Part shown: positions 14,201-23,361 of the stretch, one piece after another | Layout: every line of letters starts with the position of its first letter | Position numbering within the stretch: position 1 is the first letter of the stretch | Made by a program: the position numbers and the translations under genes | Notes under the pieces: generated by a model | Databases searched by the model: none | What the model was told of the DNA's origin: nothing | What the model saw: the letters and a program-made list of their open reading frames with translations, nothing else | Origin: Meghimatium bilineatum | Lineage: Eukaryota; Mollusca; Gastropoda; Stylommatophora; Philomycidae | DNA length: 64,000 nucleotides | Reading direction: 5' to 3' | Assembly: GCA_034231615.1 (NCBI GenBank) | Contig: CM067322.1 | Coordinates: forward strand, 55,142,357 to 55,206,356

Positions 14201-17200
14201 TTGAAGTTAAATGTTGAAATATGCAACAGCTGTGGTGTTCTGTGATACTCATTCACTTTGCTGAATGTTACAGATTCACAAGCATTTATTACATAGATCT
14301 ATCTATCTATTCGCTAAACCCTTTGTCTTTCAGTGTCAGGGGTAGAAGAGTTTTCTGGAGATGGCCCTCGTGTGTGCTGAGTATGTTTAATATTACTAGT
14401 AGTCCTCTCCAGAATACTCTTCATTTTACTATGAGCCTTCATTTTACTATGGGCCATTGTGTTCTCACTGACAGTTTGCTAATCCTGTCTCGGTGTTGTA
14501 TCAGGATTAGTACCGCGATCTCTAACACATACAGAAAGAAACCACATATTCCATGCGAATAGTCCTGAAATTCATCAATCACTCTTCTAATATCCCAAAA
14601 GACAATCAGGATATCTTCTCAGTCCTTTCTGATCCCTATGGTCACCATAATAGCAAGATTGTGCGCACAATCATTTCATCAGGTTCCATCATGTCCTGGT
14701 ACAAAGATATTATCAGCATAGACTGCTTTACCGATTCTAGCGACTGCCTATGAGCCCATAAATATATTTCCATCTATATTTCTTCTGTGTCCATGGCAAG
14801 AATGTAGGACCTGAGAGTAAAGTGTATTGTGGCAAGAAACAAGCTGCATATAGGAATTAAAAGAATAGTTACCAACCAACACAAAACATGAATAGTTAGT
14901 TACGACACGCCGAAGGATATATTGAATATGAGATTGTAACACTTAAGAACGTGTCAAGAGTGCCGTGATGATGATCTAATGACTAACTAACTATGAGCCC
15001 ATGACTTTCAATCATCCTTAGCACATTCATTCATTTGCTGAGAGTGAGGACATCTGTGACAACTTTGATTGCGATACAGACAGCAAAAATGTCAAGTATA
15101 CTTGACTGGTTAGCTTAGAGCATGATGACCAGGATGTAATTACTAGAACCACGTATCTCGTACTACTGGCCTACTTTTAGTGATATGGTTACAGACGTCC
15201 ACTGTTCAGTTGAAGTAGTAAAAACACTGAACATATTAGGCCAAAGTCGAATATGTCTGACCATTAGCACAAATAAAACAGTGACAACGCATTTACTACT
15301 TCTGAACTATGTCCTGTTGGAAATCTAGTAGGAAAATCTTGCTGCAAGAGAGATCCAATGAGAGTTTCAGATCAAATTAACAAAAAATAACTTACTGAGA
15401 AAACATGCATGTATATAGGCTTGATATTATATCTAGCCAAGCCATAGATCTCATTACTGCAATGATCTCTATTTTCATAGTACATGTGGTCATTGTAAAT
15501 ATATCCCTTCCTTCACAGTCCACTTTCATTCATGTGCCTGCTGAAAACATTGTGAACAACACACTCATTTTTGTAAATAACTACATCTCTATCAGATGAA
15601 CTGTTATAAATCAAGATCTGAACCTCTGCCTCTACCAACTAAAGGGTTCTGTTGTCTACTCCCTCTGTTCAGACTATTGTGCACTGAAAAGGCAACATGG
15701 ATCTCTGATGACATTTTCCACCATCCTGTAGCAGAATATATTTCCTCAGGTTTTATTTCCAAATCTATTTTCTGTACCTGTTGAATAATATTCTCTGTCT
15801 CACCACCCAAAATGTTATCTTTTAAGCCCATTTTCCTTTATTTTTAAAATCTCTCCATGCAAAGGATCACATATGTTTGAACTGATCGAGAGAACAGCAC
15901 AAGCTCAGAAAATCCTTGTTTAATCTTATGTGGTTGAAAAATCAATTAGATTGTGGACACACTTGTGGTGTCCTTGTTGCATCCAAGCATAATTCTCTTA
16001 TTATTCTATACCCTTTCCGGGTCTCTCCCTTTGCATATAATATGGTTGAGTCAGGATTGTCAGAGCATATTTAAGTACAGAATGGACTAGTTCATGGTAC
16101 AGTGGAATCCTGTTACAACAAATCCTGTTTTAACGAATTTCCCTCTTTAACAACACTTTTCAAAATCCCCGATTATATTCACACTTTGCCTTAATAACAA
16201 AAACCATATTATAATGAATGCATATAACCAACTTTCCCTATATAGCGCACTATTTCAAATATGTATTCAGAAAAAAGTACAGTATGGGCTCTGAACTTAT
16301 GACCAGTGTGTTTGAAATGTTGCATTAAACACTCCTTGATGCATTCAACTGTAAACAGTGTGGCATGTGTTACTGGCTTTATGTGCTGGATAATGTGTGT
16401 TGATAGCCAATGAAAATCAAGGGGATATGTAGAATTAGTCATTTCGGAATGTTAATTTACACTTAGCCCACAGATCTTGGAGGCATGTTTGAATGAAACT
16501 TGTGGTAGCCACAACTAAAACTGACGGGGGGGAAGAGGGGTGTAAGCATGTGACCTTGCATTCCATAAACCTGAAATATAAACACAATGCTCACTTTGCT
16601 TGTTAAAAACTCAGTGCCCAGAAACATGATCTATCCTTATTGAAAAATGGAAGAGTTCAATGAAAGTCTAACCGTGACCGAGCCGAAGTATAGGAGACCT
16701 GCCAACTAAAACGTAAACATGAACTGTTTACAATTTGCATGCAATCTATTGGTTGGCCTTGGCTATTTTTGACATATGACTCCAAGTATGTAAGTAGCGA
16801 CCAATCAAAATCCCAACAATAATAAAAAAAATGTAACGAACAGGTTCCATATTAATTTCAATTAGAATGCACGTAGTACAGTCAATGTAGTACGACCTAG
16901 GCCATAACAAAAATTGGTAGCATATCCCATTCAGGACGTAACCATCAACCCAGCATTTTTTGGCTGTAGGGATTTCAACCAGACCATACTGACCCTAAAT
17001 TAAGTCTTGGTTAGTTGAAAGAGAAACATGAAATTATTGTGAAAGTTTAGGCATTTGTAATTGGCAGCGAGACTGGCTGGATCTGTGTATCTGTTTCACA
17101 AGAAACAACTGGTAGGTAACAGAACATTTAAATACCATTCTCTGAGTTGATTAAAATTATAATTGGATTGTACTGTATAGAAAAGCGATGAGGATGATAT

Positions 17201-18304
17201 TATTTACATTTTTCATCATGTGATAGAATCAATCTCTCCAGGACTGTGCTAGTTGATTATTGATTCTTAGTTGACAGGCAGTGATTAGTCATGGAAAAAC
17301 AATGCACAAGGGAAACAATAACTGGAAGGACATAACTTAGGTCTATGTTAATAATTTTCATCACCCTATATAATGAATTTTGGTTATAACGCACATATTC
17401 TGTTAGACTCAACCAATTCATTATAACGGGATTCGCTGTATAGAGAAGAAGGTAGATAGCAAGTGTCATTAATGGTATATTTCACAATTTGTCATTTATC
17501 CCTCATTGTCTTATTATAATATAGTCTTATTAAAGAACTTTTCTATGTGATGTGTTCTTTACAGAATTTTTTTCTCATTGCTGCCACTCTTTAAGCCACT
17601 TCTGCACCAGCTGTCCAGTCTCCTCCATTGTCATATTCAGAATGTCTTTGATATCATGTGTCTATTGTAGTCTTGGTCTGCCTCTTGTTCTCTTTCCTAG
17701 AATCTTAACCTCCGTGATTAATCTTTCTAACACATTGTGTCTTTTTATTTACAAAATATATAAACTATTGTTTTTTATATAGTTTTGAGGAGTCAATCTG
17801 CTTTTATGTTCAGGTCTTTACGGGCCACTGTTAGATCATCTTTCTGATATTCTTAATACCTTTGTATAGCATTTCATTCCAAATGCTATTTTATTTCCAT
17901 CGTAGATGATATTGCTGAAGTTTTACAACCATAAGTCGCCACTAGAAAATATAGTTTCTTAATAGTTGTAAATTTGTTGTTTATTAAAGAACATGTTTCA
18001 TAATTTAACTATATAAATTGTGACTGATTGTGCTTCACTAACTACTCATATTTTCTGTAAACTTTTCAGAAATCGCTTGTCTCTGAGTTCCACCCAAGCC
18101 TTCTATTTAATCCTGAATAACAAATCCATTGCCAGCATGTCGGCCACAATATCAGATGTTTACAGAAATGAGAAAGATGATGATGGGTTCCTGTATATGA
18201 CCTATGCTTCACAAGAGATGTTTGGATCTTCAAATGGTGTCTTTCAAGATTATCAGAGTTTAGACTTCCCTTCAAGACCAGTGGTATCTGCGAGTGTTTG
18301 TTAG
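2174..18304 (+). CDS. MAP1LC3C: LC3C-like ubiquitin-fold autophagy protein (4 exons)
   Basis: This gene encodes an ATG8/LC3-family protein. Such proteins are cleaved by ATG4 after a C-terminal glycine and joined to phosphatidylethanolamine on autophagosome membranes, where they bind cargo receptors. Coding exons 2174-2240, 9949-10004, 12586-12692 and 18070-18304 join in frame with GT-AG boundaries to give 154 residues (human LC3C has 147). Visible blocks are FKQRKTFG (16-23), FPNKVPVIVERY (36-47), LDKTKFLIPQELTMSQF (56-72), AFYLILNNKS (87-96) and DDDGFLYMTYASQEMFG (113-129). Gly129 is the expected lipidation site, leaving a 25-residue tail to be removed. GIRQKFPNK, PQELTMSQF and NNKS..SMSAT agree with LC3C rather than LC3A/B as I remember them. 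The start codon has A at -3. The introns are long and full of LINE and MITE debris. Confidence 0.95.
2705..3780 (+). mobile_element. LINE reverse transcriptase fragment (family E) in LC3C intron 1
   Basis: Consecutive, partly frame-shifted pieces of a LINE reverse transcriptase are visible. In order they are EEQSGFRPGRSCLDHIFTLR, FVDFQKAFDS (RT motif A), GVKQGCPMSPLLFNIAIDW (motif B), FADDLALLSE (motif C, the catalytic ADD) and the downstream FSYLGSKL. The piece has no 5' endonuclease region and decays after about 3600 (SYGCEIWK). It is a dead copy. I cannot place the clade beyond an APE-type LINE. Confidence 0.85.
3790..6890. other. LC3C intron 1, AT-rich, no recognised element
   Basis: About 3 kb of intron with scattered short ORFs that look random. 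I found no exon, RNA gene or repeat that matches another part of the window. Old, unrecognisable transposon DNA is possible. Confidence 0.4.
7040..7665 (+). mobile_element. LINE reverse transcriptase remnant (family C)
   Basis: RT motif B is clear at 7069-7141 (GVRKGCILSPHLFNIYAE). About 450 bases later a C-terminal stretch reads SCEMWAVTTAMERKILAF and then KCYDEI, as in LINE proteins. Stops and shifts interrupt everything between. A MITE-sized mariner follows 43 bases downstream. Confidence 0.75.
7708..8670 (+). mobile_element. Internally deleted mariner-like element
   Basis: Imperfect inverted repeats of about 32 bases (AGAGGGATGGTAAAAAAAGT on the left; AGAGGGAATGGTCAAAAAGT on the right) are each flanked by TA. 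The 963-bp body keeps the start of a mariner transposase (helix-turn-helix block with VYGDSTVDVCTVR, 7860-8118). It also keeps the end, around 8330-8410, with SPDRAPSDFHLF as the third catalytic block and then GNHFND. The middle is missing and stops are present, so it could move only if supplied with transposase. It is a different mariner lineage from the copy at 62 kb. Confidence 0.85.
8671..9778. other. LC3C intron 1, distal part, nothing recognised
   Basis: AT-rich intron. Only an imperfect trinucleotide-rich patch (GTA/ATA, about 9320-9385) stands out. No exon or named repeat is seen. Confidence 0.4.
9779..9840. repeat. TTAA-bounded mini-palindrome (copy 1)
   Basis: A 62-bp stretch bounded on both sides by TTAA. 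Its ends are imperfect inverted repeats (CTCTTAGTGGACC and GGTCCACTGAG). A second copy with the same ends and TTAA borders lies at 36916-36997. The TTAA borders resemble piggyBac-type target sites, but no transposase is visible. Confidence 0.55.
9949..10004 (+). CDS. MAP1LC3C: LC3C-like exon 2
   Basis: Acceptor after a long T-rich tract (TTTTATAG), donor CCA|GTGAGT. It encodes VRKEEVQGIRQKFPNKVP and ends in phase 0. Confidence 0.93.
10690..11470 (+). mobile_element. LINE RT C-terminal fragment in LC3C intron 2
   Basis: Broken LINE coding sequence is visible: a region around the catalytic loop (10760-10890), then FLYGSETWASYMHQERHLNSF, CLHIILGVRLQEKVTNSDVL and RTGNTSFF. The order and motifs fit the segment after the RT palm domain. 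The RNase H piece that follows at 11540 belongs to a different LINE type, so the junction near 11.5 kb is a chimera or a second insertion. Confidence 0.75.
11540..12235 (+). mobile_element. LINE family D, RNase H and CX2C tail (copy 1)
   Basis: Remnant of a LINE with RNase H (TEIQAVRVATEKLL; PSHCGIPGNE as the last catalytic block). It is followed by a C-terminal region with a zinc-knuckle-like CTCGQAAQSAKHILQEC. The reading frame ends with VQETELQI and a stop at 12187-12189. The same end occurs at 29.6-29.96 kb (plus) and 55.5-55.88 kb (minus). At least one frame break lies near 11716. Confidence 0.8.
12586..12692 (+). CDS. MAP1LC3C: LC3C-like exon 3
   Basis: Acceptor TATTACAG|GTG, donor ATCAG|GTCAGT. 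It encodes VIVERYHKE through LDKTKFLIPQELTMSQF, the strand and helix that form the LIR-docking side of the ubiquitin fold. It ends two bases into an arginine codon completed by exon 4. Confidence 0.95.
12900..13235 (-). mobile_element. LINE RT C-terminal fragment, inverted
   Basis: On the minus strand this reads DVTYTGVLKRTGNTTVLSMF and then RFRWLEQTNKM. It is homologous to the plus-strand fragment at 11270-11440 (NSDVLERTGNTSFF). Frame shifts are frequent. It sits in LC3C intron 3. Confidence 0.65.
13245..13440. repeat. Unclassified interspersed repeat R1 (copy 1)
   Basis: The sequence starting GGTAGCATATCCTATTCAGG recurs at 16915-16990 and 25372-25500. The shared part runs through CATCAACCCAGCAT, TTTTGGCT and TTGCCATTGCTTTCTGAA. 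No coding or inverted ends are visible. It may be the 3' end of an old retroelement. Confidence 0.5.
13529..13695. repeat. pogo/Tigger-like MITE (copy 1)
   Basis: A short element with complementary ends: ACAGTGGAATCC on the left and GGATTCCACTGT on the right. It has AT-rich ATAACA-type subterminal sequence and no ORF. The ends resemble pogo/Tigger termini known from many animals. Related copies are at about 16099, 17345, 21073, 26045, 42710 and 56733. Confidence 0.6.
14290..14385 (-). mobile_element. LINE family B 3' end
   Basis: On the minus strand this short piece runs from CACACGAGGGCCATCTCC through CTCTTCTACCCCTGAC to an AATAGATAGATAGAT tail. It matches the 3' end of the LINE at 47.2-48.2 kb and the fragment ending at 22750. 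Confidence 0.75.
14941..14992 (+). mobile_element. LINE family A 3' tail (copy 2, very short)
   Basis: Only the last 50 bases remain: CAAGAGTGCCGTGATGATGA and then the ACTAACTAACTA tail. It shows that this LINE family ends in ACTA repeats rather than poly(A). Confidence 0.6.
15150..15335 (+). repeat. Unclassified repeat R2 (copy 1)
   Basis: Diverged copy of 46075-46295. Both contain GTTACAGA-GTCCAC, then a block resembling the 3' half of SINE-A (ATGTCTGAC, AAAACAGTG, GAACTATGTCCTG) and end with GGAAATCTAGTAGGA. It is possibly a SINE-A relative. Confidence 0.45.
15336..16090. other. LC3C intron 3, nothing recognised
   Basis: Short ORFs only, with no exon signals or repeats shared with the rest of the window. 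Confidence 0.35.
16099..16260. repeat. pogo/Tigger-like MITE (copy 2, one end)
   Basis: It begins ACAGTGGAATCCTGTTACAA and has the AACGAATTT and TATAGCGCAC subterminal motifs typical of this MITE type. The right end is not clear. Confidence 0.5.
16915..16990. repeat. Repeat R1 (copy 2, partial)
   Basis: Matches 13247-13320: GGTAGCATATCCCATTCAGG and then CATCAACCCAGCATTTTTTG. Only the first part is kept. Confidence 0.5.
17345..17446. repeat. pogo/Tigger-like MITE (copy 3, partial)
   Basis: Contains TATAATGAA, GGTTATAACGCAC, CATTATAACGGGATTC and GCTGTA, as at one end of the other MITE copies. The opposite end is lost. Confidence 0.45.
17560..17960 (-). mobile_element. LINE C-terminal fragment (family F/G type)
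   Basis: The minus strand encodes TRGRPRLQ, then THDIKDILNMTMEETGQL, the basic C-terminal end of LINE RTs. It is interrupted by stops and lies in LC3C intron 3 just upstream of the last exon. Confidence 0.6.
18070..18304 (+). CDS. MAP1LC3C: LC3C-like exon 4, stop
   Basis: Acceptor CTTTTCAG|AAATCGC. It encodes NRLSLSSTQAFYLILNNKS, then DDDGFLYMTYASQEMFG and a 25-residue tail ending SASVC, with a TAG stop. The processing glycine is the last residue of QEMFG. Long C-terminal tails also occur in vertebrate LC3C. Confidence 0.95.
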
Positions 18305-18654
18305 TTTTCGCTGTAATACATATGATGTGCTTCATTTGTCTGGCCATGGAGGAAGAAGACCTCTTAATCATGCAGTGTTGTTGGCACCATTCATCAACCT
18401 AACTAGGTAGCCATAATGATGTGTACACAGCTGGCATTCTGAAGCAAGTAATGACTGGATTCTATTCATGTGATTATATTGGTTTCAAACTAGCATTTTT
18501 TAGTAGTAAAATTTGTGGAATCTGTGTTCAAAAGATGATGATATGACTGAGTGATAAAACAGTGAGATGAGATCTTTCAGTTAACAACTATACAGTTATG
18601 TTTGCCATGTGAGAAATATGAAAGATGATGAATAGATGCAAGACTAGTTCCATT
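18305..18654 (+). other. Likely 3' UTR/flank of the LC3C-like gene
   Basis: No ORF or repeat is seen. I found no canonical AATAAA close to the stop, so the polyadenylation site is not assigned. Confidence 0.35.
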
Positions 18655-19110
18655 TTCTCTTGGCTTGTTACACAACAACACAGTTTCCTCTTGTCTTGTC
18701 ACACAAGAGTACAGTTTTCTCTTGATGCCACACAACAGTATAATTTCCTCTTGACTTAGCACACAACAGTACAGTTTCCTCTTGACTTGGCACATGACAA
18801 TACAATTTCCTCTCAGCTTGCCATACAACAGTACAGTATTTCCTCTCAGCTTGCCATACAACAGTACAGTATTTTCTCTTGACTTTCCACACAACAGTAC
18901 AGTTTCCTCTTGACTTTCCACACAACAGTACAGTTTCCTCTTGACTTGCCACACAACAGTACAGTTTCCTCTTGACTTGCCACACAACAGTACAGTTTCC
19001 TCTTGACTTGCCACACAACAATACAGTTTTCCTCTCAGCTTGCCATGCAATAGTACAGTATTTGCTCTTGACTTTCCACACAACAGTACAGTTTTCCTCT
19101 TGGTTTCCCA
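18655..19110. repeat. 31-bp minisatellite
   Basis: About 14 imperfect copies of a 31-bp unit (core CAGTTTCCTCTTGACTTGCC plus ACACAACAGTA). The minus strand of the unit has no stop in any of the three frames. Because 31 is not a multiple of 3, long repeat-peptide ORFs run through the array. I regard these ORFs as accidental. Confidence 0.9.
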
Positions 19111-19384
19111 TACAGTAGTGTTCATTACTTTCATGTAGTTATATTTGATTAAATTTGCTGAAGATTATTTCAAGATTGATATAGATCATACTTATATAAT
19201 CTCATAAAGTTAATGAGTTTCAACATTTCTTCACCTTCAGCTATTTAGATAGAAAACTATTTTGAAAAATTCAATGGTTTGCTCTACCACTGATCTATAG
19301 GTAGAATGATATACTATGGGATTTGACCTCACAGTAACAGATGGTTGTAAACAAACATTGCTCAGAGTACCTTATATAAAGTAG

Positions 19385-19540
19385 GAAGCAAGAGGATAAA
19401 AAAAATTCTTGAGACCAATGGGAATTGAACCAGTCCGAATTCTGACGGCACCAAATCGCCTGGCAACTAGAGTAAACAGGTTTTCCATGCTTGACTAACC
19501 ACATCTTCAAAATTCCCGTTAGTCTCAAGAATTGTGAGTT
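19385..19540 (-). mobile_element. Hairpin tRNA-like SINE (copy 1)
   Basis: On the minus strand a short inverted end (AATTCTTGAGACTAACGGG) is followed by an A-box-like GTGGTTAGTCAAGCATGG. A B-box-like GGTTCAATTCCC lies about 75 bases later. It then runs into the complementary CATTGGTCTCAAGAATT and a T/C-rich tail. Same structure as 22373-22576. Confidence 0.55.
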
Positions 19541-19682
19541 TTATATTATAAGTTTTCAACTATACTGTTGAAAACCTGTCAAACCAGTTAGGGGCCAAAG
19601 TTTATGTCAACAATTTTATTGTTTTGTCATTTCCTCTCCTCTTCTCCCCCCCCCCCCCGTCATTTCTGATAAGCTGATGAAA

Positions 19683-20265
19683 CTGCCACGCAGATGTGTA
19701 GATGATTGTATACACTGTGTGGATAAGTAGATGATTGTATACACTGTGTGGATAAGCCAATGTGTAAATGATTGTATACACTGTGTGGATAAGTAGATGA
19801 TTGTATACACTGTAGATAAACTGATGTGTAGAGGTTTGTATACACTGTGTAGATAAGCCAATGTGTAAATGATTGTATACACTGTGTGGATAAATTGATG
19901 TGTAAATGATTGTATACACTCATGATTGTATATGTGTGGATAAGTAGATGATTGTATACTGTGTAGATAAGATGATGTGTAGATGATTGTATACACTGTG
20001 TGGATAAGCAGATGTGTAGATGATTGTATACACTGTGTGGATAAGCAGATGTGTAGATGATTGTATACAATGTGTGGATAATTAGATGATTGTATACACT
20101 GTGTGGATAATTAGATGATTGTATACAATGTGTGGATAAGTAGATGATTGTATACACTGTGGATAAGTAGATGATTGTATACAATGTGTGGATAAGTAGA
20201 TGATTGTATACAATGTGTGGATAAGCCGATGTGTAGATGATTGCAAACACTGTGTGGATAAGCTG
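19683..20265. repeat. 29/37-bp minisatellite
   Basis: More than 15 copies of a unit built on GTAGATGATTGTATACACTG and TGTGGATAA. Units of 29 bp alternate with longer ones that carry an extra GCAGATGT-type piece. Several overlapping minus-strand ORFs are by-products of the repeat. Confidence 0.9.
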
Positions 20266-20764
20266 AGGAAACCACAGCTTTTCTAATGAGTTCTGGATAC
20301 ATTACAGTAGGACATGAAAACCTGGGTGGGAATAGTTATGAGGGTATATTAAATGAAAATCTTAAGTGTGATAGAAATTAGAATAGCATAACATCTTCAT
20401 GTCAATATTATTGTTAAGGATGTCAAGAGTGTTCTGCACATGCCATGTTGGTGCAGATGAACAACGTGGCATCATAATGACAGTATAAAGATGACCACCC
20501 CAATATGCACCAATGAGAAGCAGTATTCTGTTATCCGTTGTTTGATAGTGAAGGCATGGTTCATATTAATTTATGAATGAGGGTCCAGTTGGTGATTCAT
20601 GCCTGTCAGTTCCACTATTTATTAGTGGAGTACATTTCAAAATGGCCTTAGGCTCACCAGTTATAAACAGTCTGTCACAGAACTCATCACCTAGTTTGTG
20701 TTTTAGGTCACTTTTATCTATTGGGATAGAACAACCAACTGCAACCATTCTTACAACATGCATG

Positions 20765-20816
20765 GCAAGGTCACAATATTGCTGTTCTTTGCTCCCCTTT
20801 CAGGCACCAGTAATGC
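20765..20816 (-). mobile_element. SINE-A 5' fragment
   Basis: Minus-strand piece resembling the 5' end of the SINE seen whole at 41687-41970 (TTGCTGTTCTTTGCTCCCC on the plus strand). Only about 50 bases are recognisable. Confidence 0.4.
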
Positions 20817-21072
20817 AAAGAAAATTTTTCAGTGTGTGTGTGTGTATTTACCTGTGTGTGTAAATATTTCTGCAAGGATGTATTTATGTGCAAGCTTCTG
20901 TGATCTAGTGGTAAGTTAGGCACTTCACAGTTCCAACTGGTGTAGACTAGTTGTGGATTCCAGATCAGTGAAGGCCATGCCTGTACATCAGAGGTCGGCA
21001 GCCTTTTGTGGTCCTAGTGCCAGATGCACAAATGCACAGCTTGTCATGGGTCAGACGAAAAAAACAAACTAG

Positions 21073-21248
21073 CACAGTGGAATCCTGTTATAACAACTTG
21101 GTCCGCACCAATTAAATATGTATGTAATTATAGAAATGCGCTATATACAGTACAAACAATATAGAATAAATGTAATTAGGGATTTTGAAAAGTGTTTTAT
21201 AGGGAAATCGTTTATAACAGAATGCACTATAGAGAGATTCCACTGTAA
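21073..21248. repeat. pogo/Tigger-like MITE (copy 4, both ends)
   Basis: Complementary ends CACAGTGGAATCCTGTTATA and GATTCCACTGTA enclose about 150 bp with GTCCGCACCAATT and TTATAACAGAATGC. No ORF. This is the best-preserved copy of the family here. Confidence 0.65.
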
Positions 21249-21249
21249 T

Positions 21250-22160
21250 AAAAAGGATCACCCATAACCGCAATGAGCGAATTCTGTTAGTTTCCAGAGT
21301 CATATTAATATTACTAATTCTTCATTACATTTCTTATAAAACCTATGGACATTTACATATGTTGCCTATACTTATGTGCAGACGAATTGAAATAATGTAT
21401 TAAAATGATGTCATTATAGACCTGGCTCGAAATAAACACTTGGATTCTCTTTTACGAATACCATGGATCAGCAGTCAAAAAATTTGATTTTGGCAGCCGT
21501 GTTATTTGGGCAAATGGTCCGGTCCACAGGTTGTCAATCCCTGGTGTACATAGCACTAGCAAGTGTACTACAAATATAAGTGGTGGCTAAAATAAAATTA
21601 ACAGTTGAAAAGCAATATCCTATATATTCTTCCAATTATTACTGTGTTTTGTATATATTTCTGTGTATACACATTTATTTGTGTATTGTATATATTTCCC
21701 CTAAAAATATGTGGCCAGTCGTCAAACAATGGAAGTTTCATGATTTTTGGACATACCCACATCATTGAAGATAGAAATTGCTAGAGGACTATATGTATTT
21801 ATGCATCCAATGCAGTATCCTACTACTCTGACAAGTTATCGGTTTTGAGAATATGGAGACAGTTATATGTATATGTTCTTAGATGTACTTGGATTCACAT
21901 TCACTTGTTTGTGGTTTATTATAAAAATGTATTAATCACATTCAACAACCAGAACTCATGATCTAGGAAAGGTTGAAGAATGATACCATTGCTATAGAGT
22001 GCACGCAAAGCTAATTAGGGGGTTTCTGATGAACCACAAGCTAGATAGTGGAGAATTTAAAGTAAAATGTGTTATGCATTTCAAGTACGTCAGGTTGTTT
22101 CCTGACACTGGAGATTTCTTTAATGTATTATGGTGCTGTTTCATAACTCTACCTTTACGT
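21250..22160. other. Intergenic, nothing recognised
   Basis: AT-rich DNA between the MITE and the LINE at 22.19 kb. No convincing exon, RNA gene or repeat. Confidence 0.35.
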
Positions 22161-22189
22161 CATGTTATATATATGTTTGTACTTGACTA

Positions 22190-22752
22190 GAAACCAGCAA
22201 CATAGTACAGGGGACATTCCCAAAGTGCTTTGCTGTCCATTTTACTATGAACAAAGAACCAAAACCACCCCAATCTTGGAATATATTAAGAGACAACAGA
22301 TCAAATGGTTTGCACACATCAGCAGACTACCATCAGACAGCATACTACAGCAAGCTATGCTACACAGATACAAGTAAATTCAAGTAGGAAGTATGAGGAC
22401 AAGTGAAAATAATTCTTACAGCTGACGGGAATTGAACCAGGTCTGTTCTAGCAGCACCGAATCGCTTTGCAACACAAGTAAACAGGTTTTCCGTACTTGA
22501 CCAACCACTTCCCCACATCAACCGTATGGTGCTGCTAGAACAGACCTGGTTCAATTCCCGTCAGCTGTAAGAATTATACACAGATACAGTGAAGGTAGAT
22601 CTAGAGGCAGACCATGAAAACTATGGACCACCGAAATAAAAGAGATTATAAATTCCAGAATATACGTAGCGCACACGAGGGCCATCTCCAGAAAACTCTT
22701 CTACCCCTGACGCTGAGAGGCAACAAAGGGTTTAACGAATAGATAGATAGAA
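22190..22752 (+). mobile_element. LINE family B 3' part, split by a SINE
   Basis: The stretch from ACCCCAATCTTGGAATATAT to ACACAGATACA and its continuation from GTGAAGGTAGATC to AATAGATAGATAGA together match 47960-48210 base for base in most places. The 204 bases between them (22373-22576) are a later insertion with a 12-bp duplicated target. The 3' end has the TAGA tail of this family. Confidence 0.85.
22373..22576 (-). mobile_element. Hairpin tRNA-like SINE (copy 2) with 12-bp target duplication
   Basis: The insertion is flanked by identical TACACAGATACA at 22361-22372 and 22577-22588, and removing it restores the LINE. On the minus strand the element starts with TAATTCTTACAGCTGACGGG. It has an A-box-like GTGGTTGGTCAAGTACGG and a B-box-like GGTTCAATTCCC, repeats the complement of its start (arms of about 47 bp), and ends in a short T-rich tail. 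The target duplication indicates retroposition, and A plus B boxes suggest pol III transcription. The long terminal hairpin is unusual. Confidence 0.7.
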
Positions 22753-22759
22753 TAACTCT

Positions 22760-23355
22760 GCTGTCTGTTCCAGCAATCATCCAAGAGTATGCAGGCTTAT
22801 GGTCCTAGTCAGATGTTGATTATGCATGATCTTAAAGATCTTTCCAGAGAATACACACTTTTCTCCCTATAGCCTTGCAACTCCAATTTTTATCATTCTT
22901 TTCTAAGCATCGTCTCCTTTTTTCTGTAACAAATCTATAACTTCCCTTATTAGGTTGCCGTATCTTTTCTCAGTACTGTATCATCAGCCACCTAATTCCC
23001 CACCAATTAGTGCTCTTTTGTTGCCTCTGACCCCTGCATGTTATTTCTCTTGCAGGACTGTATATCCAATTTACCTCTCTGGACAACTGAATAGTTACAA
23101 CATGCCAGCATGCAGGATATCTTATTCTTGATAGTTGTATGCAGTTTGTCCATTGGTGCTCTTGTAGCCATTAGCAGTGTTGTTCATGCCAAGCTCTGTG
23201 AATTTCATCAACAATTGCCCATCATGGTAAAATTTAAAAAATAAGCATCAGTTTTACTGCATAAATTTGTGATTTGAATTTTTTGTTCTTGGTGAACTAG
23301 AATGTTTCCATTGTATGTTGGCTGCTTTGCTGCACAACTCCTCAAAGTCATGGCA
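22760..23355. other. Intergenic, nothing recognised
   Basis: No exon or repeat shared with the window was found here. Scattered short ORFs look random. Confidence 0.35.
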
Positions 23356-23361
23356 CTGTAA

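Noticed and set aside
18577-19134. 185-residue minus-strand ORF with repeated Leu-Leu-Cys-Gly-Lys motifs
   Set aside because: It is a translation of a 31-bp minisatellite that is open in every minus frame; no start context, splice signals or domain.
19616-20250. Overlapping 105-196-residue minus-strand ORFs rich in Tyr, Ile and His
   Set aside because: By-products of the 29/37-bp minisatellite; several frames are open at once.
20891-20985. tRNA-derived SINE (GATCTAGTGGTAAG resembles an A box)
   Set aside because: No clear B box at the right distance and no second copy in the window.
22540-22575. tRNA gene (GGTTCAATTCCC looks like a T-loop)
   Set aside because: No cloverleaf or acceptor pairing; the motif is part of a SINE-like hairpin element that is duplicated elsewhere.
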